From NCBI GenBank assembly GCA_963921425.1, contig OY992832.1:1488001-1552000 (forward strand): a stretch of DNA of 64,000 nucleotides, in the 5' to 3' direction. Positions 54,506 to 64,000 of the stretch are shown here, one piece after another. The notes below the pieces were generated by a model. It did no database searches. It was not told the DNA's origin and saw only the letters and a program-made list of their open reading frames with translations. The DNA comes from Dryas octopetala (Eukaryota > Streptophyta > Magnoliopsida > Rosales > Rosaceae). Position 1 is the stretch's first letter, and every line of letters begins with the position of its first letter. A program made the translations under genes and the position numbers.

Positions 54506-57500
54506 ATGGCCATGGATGAAGAAGCATCAAAATCTGCCAAAGTCCCTCAGATAACTCCCTTAGACACCATGGTTTCTAGTGCCCTTACCATTAAGATAGC
54601 ATCAACAACTTCTTGCAGCAAAACAGGTAAAGACACAACTTTGCCTTCTCCAAACACAAAGAACTCAATTGAATCATCCCCATACAACTCTCCTTCTCTG
54701 GTGTCCCCACCTTCATCCGCATTTGTTTCAGCTCTTCAGTCACCATACATATCTCCAAGGGCCTTAACCCCAAAGCCCCAAGAGGCCCAAGAGAGCCCAA
54801 CAACTCTCACTGACAACAACCCCTCTACTACTACTACCACTCCTCCCCTTACAGCACAGCCCTCACCTCTGCTCTCATACCGTGGTTCACAGTCAGATGA
54901 CATACCAAGCAGCTCATACACGCCCCCATCAGATCAATATGAGTATTCAGATGATGTTTCTGACCAAAAGCTCAAGTTTGTGACCTGTGTCCCAGTGCAA
55001 GACTCTGCACCTCCCCGCATTTCATTTTCTTTCCCAGTGCCTAGGATTTCCTTCAAAGGCCCTGTTTCCCCTGCTTCAAATGCCAAGCTGAGGAGCTGTG
55101 ATGTGTACATTGGGTTCCATGGTCAAAATCCCAATCTGGTGCGCTTCTGTAAGTGGCTTAAATCAGAGCTTGAGCTTCAGGGTATTGCTTGTTTTGTTGC
55201 TGACAGGGCTAAGTACTCGGATACTCAGAGCCAAGAGATTGCTGACAGAGTTATCTGCTCAGTCGCATATGGGGTTGTGGTTGTTACAAGCTCTAGCTTT
55301 CTCAACCATTTGAGCATGGAGGAGGTCAGATTCTTTTCCCAGAAGAAGAACCTCTTCCCAGTCTTCTTTGACACGGGGCCTGCTGAAATCATGGGTCTGC
55401 TCAACTACAGTTCAATTGACAAAGAGTGTAAGGAAGCCATTGATGGGCTCATGAAGTGCAATGAGTTCAAGCTGGAAGCCAATGAGGGTAACTGGAGGAA
55501 CATTGTGTCGAGAACTTCCGGGGTTTTACGGGCAAAGCTTGGAAGGAAGAGTGTGTCCCAGACAGACATAGAAGGAGTTGATGAGCTGCCATTCCCAAGA
55601 AACAAGTTCTTTGTTGGAAGGGAGAAGGAGATTATGGAAATTGAAACTGGTTTGTTTGGTTCTTTTGGGGACTATTTAGAGCCAGAGTGCTCTATGACCA
55701 CCATTAAAGGAGAAGCTAGTGGGCAATCTGAAGGCCTAGCAGATGAGGAAAGCGAAGTGGTTACTACAAGAGGAGGGAGGTTCATTAACTTAGAGATGGG
55801 CAAGTGCAAAGAACCCAATTTAGAGGCTTGGATTGAACCAGTTGTGGGAAGGAATTCAGTGAAGAGGTCAAAGTACAAGAAATCGAAAAGTGGGAATTAC
55901 AAGAGCTTGGGCAGCAGTGTGATTTGCATAAATGGGGTTCCAGGCATTGGAAAGACTGAGCTTGCACTGGAATTTGCTTACAGGTATTCCCAAAGGTACA
56001 AGATGGTATTGTGGATTGGAGGGGAAGCTAGATATTTTAGGCAGAATATATTGAATCTGTCTCTTAATTTGGGATTGGATGTGAGTGCTGATGCTGAAAA
56101 GGATAGGGGGCGAATCCGAAGCTTCGAGGAGCAAGAATTTGAAGCATTCAAAAGGGTTAAGAGGGAATTGTTCAGGGACATGCCTTATTTGATTATAATT
56201 GATAATCTTGAGACTGAGAGGGAGTGGTGGGAAGAGAAGGATCTACATGACTTGATCCCAAGGAACACAGGAGGGTCTCATGTGATTATCACAACTAGGT
56301 TGTCCAAGGTAATGAATTTTGATACAATGCAGCTTCCCCCATTGCCTGTGTCAGATGCAATGATTTTGATTAGAGGAAGAAAAAAGAAAGAGTACCCAGC
56401 TGATGAGTTAGAATTTCTAATGAAATTTGATGAGAAATTAGGAAGGCTGAGCTTTGGTTTGTGGTTGATTGGGTCACTGCTTTCTGAACTAGCTATTGCC
56501 CCATCTGCTCTCTTTGAAGCTATCAACCAAGTGCAACTTGATGAAGGATCTCCTTGTCCTTTCATAAGCATCAGTGAAGAGCAGTATTGCAAAAACAACC
56601 CCTTCCTAATGAAAGTCGTATCTTTTTGCTTTGCTGTCTTACAACAATCTAATGGGAGAAGCAACCTTCTTGCCTCAAGAATGCTTCTTGTTGGTGCCTG
56701 GTTTGCCCCAACACCTATTTCCTTGACCCTGCTGACCACTGCAGCTAAGAATATGCCTGCCACGAAAAGCCGGCTCAGGAAGTGGACCAATTGCCTGAGT
56801 GTCACATTTGGTTGCTGTTCTAGTTGCTTCACACCACAAACATGGAAGAGTGAAGAAGACTCAGCCCTTCTTCTCGTTAAATTAGGATTAGCGCGAGCAG
56901 CCAAAAAACCATTCGGATGTTGGATCCAGTTCCATCCCATAACTCAGGTATATACAAAAAGAAAAGAAGGTTTAGTAGCTGCAAAGGCAACAGTTCAGGG
57001 TATAAGGAAAATGGGCAGTCCATTGGTAAACTTAGACCATCTATGGGCTACTGCATTCCTTGTTTTTGGGTTCAAATCCGAGCCTCCTCTGGTCCAATTA
57101 AAGGCAATAGACATGGTCTTGTACATCAAAAAGACAGCCCTCCCTCTTGCAATTAGGGCCTTCACAACCTTCTCCAGGTGCAACTCAGCATTGGAACTCT
57201 TAAAGGTGTGCACAAATGTACTTGAAGAAGTAGAGAAGTCGTTTGTCACTCAGATACAAGATTGGTGCCATGCCTCGCTCTGCTGGAAGAACAAGTTGCA
57301 AAGTAACCAAAGGGTGGATGAATACGTGTGGCAAGACGTGACATTGTTGAAGGCCACATTACTGGAGACCAGAGCGAAATTGCTGCTTAGGGGTGGGCAT
57401 TTCGACAGTGGTGAAGAGCTGTGTAGAACTTGTATTAGTATCAGAACAGTGATGCTCGGTCATAACCATGCTCAAACATTGGCAGCACAAGAAACTTTGG

Positions 57501-57532
57501 CAAAGTTAGTAAGAATGAGGAGCAAGATATAA
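54506..57532 (+). CDS. TNP protein: TIR-like, NB-ARC-like and TPR-like domains (1008 aa)
   Basis: Single exon. The first in-frame ATG is 54506 (MAMDEEASKSAK). Residues 1-195 are Ser/Pro/Thr-rich and probably disordered. A TIR-like domain covers about 198-345: CDVYIGFHGQNPNLVRF, LELQGIACFVADR, VVVVTSSSFLNHLSMEE. The NB-ARC-like ATPase follows: P-loop GVPGIGKTE at about 477-485, Walker B LIIIDN at 562-567, GSHVIITTR at 590-598. The C-terminal 300 residues are helical, ending with a TPR-like pair (LLLRGGHFDSGEELCRTC). No leucine-rich repeats. This is the TNP family, conserved across land plants, related to but separate from TIR-NLR immune receptors; its role is not settled. It is convergent with the PRA1 gene. 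Position matches AT5G56220 (from memory). Confidence 0.93.
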   Translation: MAMDEEASKSAKVPQITPLDTMVSSALTIKIASTTSCSKTGKDTTLPSPNTKNSIESSPYNSPSLVSPPSSAFVSALQSPYISPRALTPKPQEAQESPTTLTDNNPSTTTTTPPLTAQPSPLLSYRGSQSDDIPSSSYTPPSDQYEYSDDVSDQKLKFVTCVPVQDSAPPRISFSFPVPRISFKGPVSPASNAKLRSCDVYIGFHGQNPNLVRFCKWLKSELELQGIACFVADRAKYSDTQSQEIADRVICSVAYGVVVVTSSSFLNHLSMEEVRFFSQKKNLFPVFFDTGPAEIMGLLNYSSIDKECKEAIDGLMKCNEFKLEANEGNWRNIVSRTSGVLRAKLGRKSVSQTDIEGVDELPFPRNKFFVGREKEIMEIETGLFGSFGDYLEPECSMTTIKGEASGQSEGLADEESEVVTTRGGRFINLEMGKCKEPNLEAWIEPVVGRNSVKRSKYKKSKSGNYKSLGSSVICINGVPGIGKTELALEFAYRYSQRYKMVLWIGGEARYFRQNILNLSLNLGLDVSADAEKDRGRIRSFEEQEFEAFKRVKRELFRDMPYLIIIDNLETEREWWEEKDLHDLIPRNTGGSHVIITTRLSKVMNFDTMQLPPLPVSDAMILIRGRKKKEYPADELEFLMKFDEKLGRLSFGLWLIGSLLSELAIAPSALFEAINQVQLDEGSPCPFISISEEQYCKNNPFLMKVVSFCFAVLQQSNGRSNLLASRMLLVGAWFAPTPISLTLLTTAAKNMPATKSRLRKWTNCLSVTFGCCSSCFTPQTWKSEEDSALLLVKLGLARAAKKPFGCWIQFHPITQVYTKRKEGLVAAKATVQGIRKMGSPLVNLDHLWATAFLVFGFKSEPPLVQLKAIDMVLYIKKTALPLAIRAFTTFSRCNSALELLKVCTNVLEEVEKSFVTQIQDWCHASLCWKNKLQSNQRVDEYVWQDVTLLKATLLETRAKLLLRGGHFDSGEELCRTCISIRTVMLGHNHAQTLAAQETLAKLVRMRSKI

Positions 57533-58373
57533 TGAATCCAATACTCTTGTTAAAAACAAGCCATCCTTTTGATGTAAGGAACTCAGTTTTGTTAACACTG
57601 TAATCAATCTAGTTAGTTGTATTAATATTAGCAATTTAGACCAATATATTTTCAGGCAAGACACTATCAGTTAGATGGCACTTTGCTTCAAGATAGCTTT
57701 TGGCTCAGGTGAGAGTCACTGAGAATATGCAATTAGATATCTGCTTGCTTCTTTAGTTTTGCGCACTGAAATTGTATTTAACAAACCAGTTTTACAACTA
57801 AGCAAAACAGATTGACTTTCACCTCATCCACATTAAAAAACAAATAAAAAGTATGGTAGTTTGAGCATAGTTAATTTTCCTTCATTTGATCTTTCTCCTA
57901 AATTCTCAATCAAAAGGTCCCATATTGATAAAGCCATGTCTGGTGTGGAGCGACATGGTCCATAGTCCATAGCAGGTCATCAATATTCATGTATTGACAG
58001 GTGTAAACAAAGACCAGTTGAATTTCTTTTGGTGTAATGAAGAGCATACAAATACAATACAATACAATGCTAGTCGATGAAAGCAATCTTTGAGTATGAA
58101 GCAACTAATAACCCAACAAGTAAAAATTAAAAAACAAGCATTGCAATTACAGACACAAGCAAATTAAATCAAATATCTTCATATCTTCATTCCATGAGAA
58201 ATAGAATCCACAAATTAATGATTTCAAGGTCACAACATTTGCATCATCGGTTACTTACATTCTTACACTCAAATCAGTCAATCCCAATTAACACAAAAAA
58301 ACAAAAACAAAAAATCTTTGTCGTAAGAAACACACCAAACCCAAATTGAAAATTAAAAAGAATAATGAATGAA
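57533..58373. other. Convergent spacer between TNP and PRA1 genes
   Basis: Holds the 3' UTRs of both genes. No exon seen. Confidence 0.45.
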
Positions 58374-58958
58374 TCAGGCTGATGATCGAGAGGTGGGCCC
58401 AATCAAGCCTTCGGAAGCAGCATCATTCTCGCTGAGGAACAAGCCCTCGGGATTTCTAAGCAGCCCGTGAAGGCCACACAAGAGAAGCCCAACCCCAAAG
58501 CCCACCACCACATTCCCAAGCCCACCGCTAAGCCACGCAGCCAAAACAGAGACCAAAACCAGGCCCACCAGCACGGCCCAATCGCCGACGTGGTGGCCCC
58601 ACACCACCAGTGGGTCCTCCCTGAAGAAGTAGATCACCAGCCACAGCCCCACGACGGCCGCCGTAACCAAAAGCCACCCGGGGCTCCCGATTAAGGAGAG
58701 GGATCCACAGGCCCCGATCAGGAGCAAGTAGTTGACCCGGAAGTGGTTGGCGTTCGTCCGGATCCGGGTCAGGGAGGCGGGAAAAGAGTCGGGTCGGTCG
58801 AGGGCGGAAGCGAACTCGGGCCAAGGGCGGTGGCGGGAGGCGGCGATCCACAGGTTGTGGATGGATCGGGAGATGACGTCAGCGCCCGATACGGAGATGG
58901 GTATGCTCGTGTACGTTGCTGCTGCGGTGGACTGTGACTGCGATTGCGACTGCGACAT
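58374..58958 (-). CDS. PRA1 family protein (194 aa)
   Basis: Single exon on the minus strand from ATG 58958 (MSQSQSQSQSTAAATYTSIP). The PRA1 core is clear: RPWPEFASALDRPDSF, RIRTNANHFRVNYLLLI, then paired membrane helices around CGSLSLIGSPGWLLVTAAVV and IYFFREDPLVVWG, then two more near AVLVGLVLVSVLAAWLSGG and VVVGFGVGLLL. Plant PRA1 proteins are small membrane proteins of the ER, Golgi and endosomes that bind Rab GTPases and act in vesicle traffic. Length is usual. Position matches PRA1.G2 (AT5G56230), so clade G is likely, but I did not verify this by alignment. GC content is higher than the surroundings. Confidence 0.93.
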   Translation of the reverse strand: MSQSQSQSQSTAAATYTSIPISVSGADVISRSIHNLWIAASRHRPWPEFASALDRPDSFPASLTRIRTNANHFRVNYLLLIGACGSLSLIGSPGWLLVTAAVVGLWLVIYFFREDPLVVWGHHVGDWAVLVGLVLVSVLAAWLSGGLGNVVVGFGVGLLLCGLHGLLRNPEGLFLSENDAASEGLIGPTSRSSA

Positions 58959-61900
58959 TTCTTTTTTTTGGGGGTTTGTGGTTTTTGAACGTTTGACTTG
59001 AACTACCCTTCAAACTTCAGAATTGTGTATCTGCGTCTGTGTTGCTTTGATTGGTTGGTAAGTCATAAGTGGGCCTGTTTCAGAGAGTAAACAAAACATG
59101 AAACATCCATGAGCTTGTACTTGAGTCAAAATGTGTGTCCATTGTGTGCCACGTGGGCACAATATAGTACTAAATTTTTAGCATTGTATTTTGCCCTAGG
59201 TATATTAAACCAAAATTAATTAATAGCATTAACTGGAATTTTGTATTACAACTTTTGTTTTTGTCCATATATGCTCAAAATATACTAGCTGAAATAATTT
59301 CGACATCAATTTCGTTGTTTTGCTCAAAAGATACAACTATTTCCACAAGCTCATTTGGGCAATTTGATATTGCTGTGAGAAAAAATAGTTGTAAAGTAAA
59401 GTTAGCTGTAAAGTAAAACAATTCAGTATTTAGTAAACTATATTTTCAAAAGTGTTATAAATATAAAAACAGTATCAAAGTGTTTAAAAGTGTTGTGACT
59501 ATGTATAATTACTAAAAATTGTTGTTATGATTCACTGCAGTTTTCAAAAGCATATAGAAACTTGTTTTCTATTTTTGTTATAGGGAGTTGAAAATATGTA
59601 GGTGATTGAGAATTGTCATTCACAACAACTTTTGGGTTTACCACTGCAATCCCAAACAGGGCCAAAATCAAGTCAATTAGTCTTGAAACTTCATTCTTTG
59701 GATGATAAATTTCCATTTCCACCAAAAAATGAACATTTTCAACTGTTTGACAAAAAAAAAACATTTTTCAACTAAAACTCATGTTCATACGGAATGTGGG
59801 AATGTCATTCACAATGAAACCAATTCAAAGGTAAAATGTCTACTATATATAGTATGATGAGTTCTGCATAATTAATCAACTAAGGAATTGAACAACAATA
59901 TATATATATATTTTTTTTGTTTTCAAGATCTTGGCCAATTTAGATGGTGAGTAAGAGTGAAATGTGGCCAAAAAAAAAAGAGGATGGTGAGTAAGAGTGG
60001 AATAATAAATTAAAATTATATTTTTGAAATACAGAGACCGGTCAATGTGAGAGAGAGAGAGAGAGAGTTGTGGAACACGAATACTTTTCCGAGTTAATTA
60101 CACTTACACTTCATGAGGTTTATCGTTTTTTCACATACACCCCCTGAGGTTTCAATAATTACACATACACTCCCTGAAGTTTTAAAACTGTTACATATAA
60201 CCCCTATAATGAGATGAAAATGATGAGAAATTATGCAAAAAAGCATGCTAACGGATTAAATAGCTTAATAAGATTATTCAAGGTATAAAGTCCAACCTGA
60301 ATACAAATATTTTCTTTTTTATTTATTTTTTTTCTTATAGGGGGTTATATACAACAGTTTTAAAACCTCAGGAAAAGTATATATAATTATTAAAACCTCA
60401 AAAGGTGTATGTAAAAAGATGATAAACTTCAAGAGATGTAAGTGTAATTAACTCATACTTCCCCCTTTTCTCTCAAAGACTCACTATACATCTAAGTGAC
60501 TGTCTTTTTAAAGGTTCAAGTATGCTTTTGAGAGACTTATAAAGAGTGGCCCACAAACACAAATGTGCGCACAACTAGTGTCTTTGTAAAGAGTGCAATA
60601 TTGGATTGGAGCTGACTAGTTGAGGAGGACTGCAGGAGGTGTCCACCTTTCACCATGCAAATTTTACACCCCCCACGTTCCATTCATCTATAGCCCCAAT
60701 TGCCTAGCACCCCAATTTTAATTTTTTTAACACATAAAATTAGCGTACAATAGCTTTAATTTTTTTTTTTTTTTAAAAAGGGTGCATGCTTTGGTCATGA
60801 TCTATTAAATTCAAGTAGATCGAGTGACGCATATAGCAAAACATGGGGTGCCAATATATATATATATGTAGTACTAGTACATTCTGCATTATTTAAGAAT
60901 ATTGCGAATCCAACGGTCATTTAATTTGTATTCTCATTTTGTCGTTATGCACCTCTCATTGACCCGTCTCTCTCTCTCTCTCTTTCATAATTCATTCATT
61001 TGTACTCGTGCATCCTTAATACTTTTTTAACGGCTATATTTCGTGGTCAGCTAGCGAAACGTTCATGCATGCTCATGTCGACAGTACTCGACCAATTAAG
61101 CAAAGATGCATATCATATACTATATAGTATATAGCGGCCATGCATGCAGTGAATGAATTAATATATCACAACTACTGTGGCCTGTGCATATTTCTCTTCC
61201 TTATGTACATGTCAGATCAATCAGTACCCCACTTCAAATATATATATATATATATGTGTGTGTGTGTACGTAGGGCAGCTAATAAGGCTTAGCCAGCTAG
61301 CCAGCTAAAAGATACACTGTCTCGACAGAATCTAATGGTGGAGCCTCAGCCTCTCATCGTCTCTCAGCTCTGCTCTGCACAAATTAAGAAATCTCAGTTG
61401 TGCAGAAAGAAAACGTATATATACGTACCTTCATACAGTAATAATCAAATATCGAAGAGGAACAAGCTAGGAGATCAACACAAATATATAACAACTTCGA
61501 TCTCTAGCTAGCTATAGCTTTTTAACAACATCAACCGATGCTGCATATGCATATATATTGACTGCGTACGTTTCTGCATGTGGTTTTTCATCGTTAAATT
61601 TTTGAAAAATTCATCGCTAGCTAGTTATTAATTTCTTTCAAGTTTGGTTGGTATTTCTCCCTTGTGTTTAATTAACTACCTGTACTAGTGTACTTGTATG
61701 TTCCTTGTTTCTTTGGTAATATTTGGTATAGCCATTAATAATTGATTGGGTTTAAGCTAGCTAGCATAGAAATCATATATCTAGGAACCGCTAATCACCA
61801 TTTGCAACCATGCATGGCACCATCACCTGGGATACTTTCTTTACTTAATATATATATATATATTTTTTTTACTTTTTGTCAATTCAAATTAAGCACCATA

Positions 61901-62701
61901 TATATATATATATATATATATATGTGCACTTGTGGTGGTGCTTTAAGGCATTCTGTCACAGTTGCATGATCAATTCAAAGCCTACAGCAGCAGATAATAT
62001 CATCCAGGCAATAAGAAAAATAAAATTCACTGCCCTCCTGTACTTCCATACAAAGATTTGCATCATCATTAATTCTACCAAGTACATATTAGTTGATATA
62101 CTCGAAGATTGATCGCCAATAATGAGAAATACAATTCCAACTTTCATAATTTGGGTAAATCGATATGTAATTTTACTTCAACCAAAATTGCTTTATGTTT
62201 GAGCGCAAAGCCTCAAATACTAATGCAAGTGCAGATTAAGCAAAACAAATTACAACACAATTGATTTTCAAGACTGAAAATAGTTGGTGCTGTAATTCAC
62301 ATTCAAAATTAGAGAGAAGGAGAAGAAGAAGAAAATACACAAAATAAACACTTTCACATGGCAATGCTCGACTCTATTGACTTTGAGCCAAGCTTTTTAT
62401 GTCAACTATATATTATTCATGGATTGCTTATACATCGTCTAGACTCTGGGTAGCTTGAAGCATGCCTAAGCAGAAGCCTGAAAAAAACTGCATAATTTTG
62501 AACCAACTTTTGGTACATATACCCACTCTACCCAAGATCCCAGCTGTTATGTCTTTGATCAATCGCCATTTGTTTGACATCCCCAAAGTTTCCGGAAATC
62601 AGTATTCTAGGAACATTCTAAGATCAGTACAAGTTTGATTAAAGCAAACCTGGTGTGCTCAAACCAGGTGAAAACAGCCATTTTCAAACACAACTTGTTT
62701 A
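58959..62701. other. Spacer between PRA1 and the HAP8-like gene
   Basis: A/T-rich, with a miniature element at 60091-60454 and several TA and CT runs (60966, 61241, 61849, 61899). The right end is the 3' UTR of the HAP8-like gene. No gene or known miRNA recognised. Confidence 0.4.
60091..60454. mobile_element. Mutator-like miniature element, same family as 50417-50775
   Basis: 364 bp with ends GAGTTAATTACACTTACACT and AGTGTAATTAACTC as inverted repeats. Flanks ATACTTTTCC and ATACTTCCCC match at 8 of 10 bases, an aged 10-bp duplication. The interior is in opposite orientation to the copy at 40719. Confidence 0.85.
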
Positions 62702-64000
62702 CTATGACAAGCTTGGAGAATTATAAAGTGTAGATCTCAGCTGGTGACCTCTTGAAGATGATGCTGGGAGAAAAGGACTCCGCTGCAGCACACTAGAACC
62801 TTCTGAAGTACATCCCCACTTAACAGGACTTGCATTGGCTCGCCTGGTGGAAATATTTGCATGGAAGTTGGTATTGTACAAAACTGGTGATCCACAAAGT
62901 AGAGAAGGGTCCTGTGACTGATAACAAGAGAAAGGATTCACGCACTTTGAGTTATAACTGGGAGCTTCTGGAATCGAAATACCAGAAGAAACTACCTGGC
63001 TTTCCCTCAACCCTCCAGAATAGCTTGCAACATCACGGGACAATTCTGCTTCATTTTCAGGAACATCATCAATGATGATAATTTCTTTATTGGCATTGGA
63101 AGCAGGATCTGCATTCTTGCGTTGGCGGTCAGGAGTACTTATAACCCTCTGCATATGAAATGCGGATGCTCCAATGGGTTTGTTTATAGGCTTATTCAGC
63201 GGAATCGGAAAATTGTAATCACCTTTATACTCATGCAATCCCATGGATGTCACAAAGCCACCATCTGCATGCTGCTTTGGAAACAAGCTTGCAGGTCCTT
63301 GTGCAAGCACTTGTGGTATCTTTGGAATACTATAGCTTCTCAAACTGTGAGTCAGTGCAGCATCAAAACATTCCCCCACTTTTTTATGTGGATCTTGACC
63401 TAAGATTACTGAACCATGAGAGAAAGTGTGATGAAAGGGATGGTAGATCTGATTCTGAAGATTGGCAGGAGCAACTCCTGAGAATGTTGGAAACGGTGAA
63501 GCTAGATGGTTAATTTGGGCATGTGGTTGGGCCTGCCCAGGTGGTGGCACTGATGGATCTTCATCTCGGTTAACCACCATCAAATTCTTTCCCATCAACC
63601 TGAGTATGGAATTAGAAGCAGATGGACTAACAGAATCACCATCACTATGACCTGACAACTTCCGTTTGCCATCTGGAGAATCGTTCAAAGGAAGAGGACC
63701 TGCAGGTGACTTTGTGACAGGGAAAACCACCTGTTCAGATCTTGAAGTTGGGCAACCACTCAGAAAGAATATATCTGTCATGTCAGACCTTGTCTCCAAA
63801 TTGTTGGTTCTTGTGTTCGGATGGCAACCCATTTGCTTTCCCATGGCAGGCAGTGTAGCCGAAGCCATTGCTCTTCGTCTTAATAGTTGGGAATCTTGAT
63901 AATTTAAAGCCAGACCCTGAGAAGTTCTCTCCTTTCTTTGACAACAGCAAGGCTGATCATTACTTTTGGAGCTGAGAAGTCCCCTCTCAAGAGATATTTT
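62702..64000 (-). CDS. HAPLESS8-like protein, C-terminal part (runs off window)
   Basis: The minus-strand frame is open from the right edge (64000) to TAG at 62702, 432 codons; it enters from outside, so the start is not in the window. It reads SKSNDQPCCCQRKERTSQG, ALNYQDSQLLRRRAMASATL, HPNTRTNNLETRSD, then NSILRLMGKNLMVVNRDEDP, a Pro/Ser/His-rich middle, EIIIIDDVPENEAELSRD and a basic tail. The RLMGK motif and the CCCQRKER stretch belong to an uncharacterised plant family that includes Arabidopsis AT5G56240 and HAP8 (AT5G56250), a locus found in a male-gametophyte screen. The family name comes from memory and position; molecular function is unknown. Composition suggests a largely disordered nuclear protein. 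Confidence 0.75.
   Translation of the reverse strand, partial: KISLERGLLSSKSNDQPCCCQRKERTSQGLALNYQDSQLLRRRAMASATLPAMGKQMGCHPNTRTNNLETRSDMTDIFFLSGCPTSRSEQVVFPVTKSPAGPLPLNDSPDGKRKLSGHSDGDSVSPSASNSILRLMGKNLMVVNRDEDPSVPPPGQAQPHAQINHLASPFPTFSGVAPANLQNQIYHPFHHTFSHGSVILGQDPHKKVGECFDAALTHSLRSYSIPKIPQVLAQGPASLFPKQHADGGFVTSMGLHEYKGDYNFPIPLNKPINKPIGASAFHMQRVISTPDRQRKNADPASNANKEIIIIDDVPENEAELSRDVASYSGGLRESQVVSSGISIPEAPSYNSKCVNPFSCYQSQDPSLLCGSPVLYNTNFHANISTRRANASPVKWGCTSEGSSVLQRSPFLPASSSRGHQLRSTLYNSPSLS

Noticed and set aside
56278-56940. 220-codon minus-strand frame
   Set aside because: Antisense shadow of the TNP gene, which has clear domains in the other strand.
61200-61600. Possible miRNA gene in the spacer before the HAP8-like gene
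   Set aside because: No known mature miRNA sequence and no convincing stem seen.

Overview
The window is nuclear DNA of a flowering plant, a core eudicot. The support is split genes with GT/AG introns, A/T-rich intergenic DNA, a nuclear photosystem I gene (psaG) with a plastid transit peptide, plant-only families (plant KASH protein, ARID-HMG, ZAT-type zinc finger, TNP) and many miniature transposons. A rosid such as Rosaceae is my guess; nothing here proves it.

Region 1 (1 to about 19 kb) is a repeat-rich cluster of four cystatin-like genes: A (+, cut by the window edge), B (+), C (-) and D (-). C and D lie in two copies of a roughly 3 kb block; D carries a 1-bp frameshift. All copies keep the cystatin N-terminal Gly and ARFA-type helix but lack the protease-binding QxVxG loop. 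Among them lie broken pieces of unrelated genes: the C-terminus of an INCENP-like gene (4.7-5.2 kb), the active-site exon of a DEG5-like protease (14.0-14.2 kb) and an F-box fragment (8.7 kb).

Region 2 (19-39 kb) is ordinary gene space, all on +: a nine-exon WD40 protein, single-exon psaG, a six-exon ARID-HMG protein of the HMGB10/11 type, and a single-exon four-finger C2H2 protein with an EAR repression motif.

Region 3 (39-46.5 kb) holds a very young non-autonomous LTR retrotransposon. Its two 642-bp LTRs look identical and it has a 5-bp target duplication. It encloses a miniature element and a 200-N assembly gap. A gene-poor stretch follows with one candidate 38-residue peptide gene.

Region 4 (46.5-64 kb) holds a WIP nuclear-envelope protein (-), a TNP protein (+), a PRA1 protein (-) and the 3' part of a HAPLESS8-like gene (-) that runs off the right edge.

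From memory, the gene order matches two Arabidopsis blocks: WD40, psaG and HMGB with AT1G55680-AT1G55650, and (WD40), C2H2, WIP, TNP, PRA1 and HAP8-like with AT5G56190-AT5G56250. The genes do not form a pathway; the order is conserved ancestry. The most unusual content is the cystatin-like cluster and its captured gene fragments.
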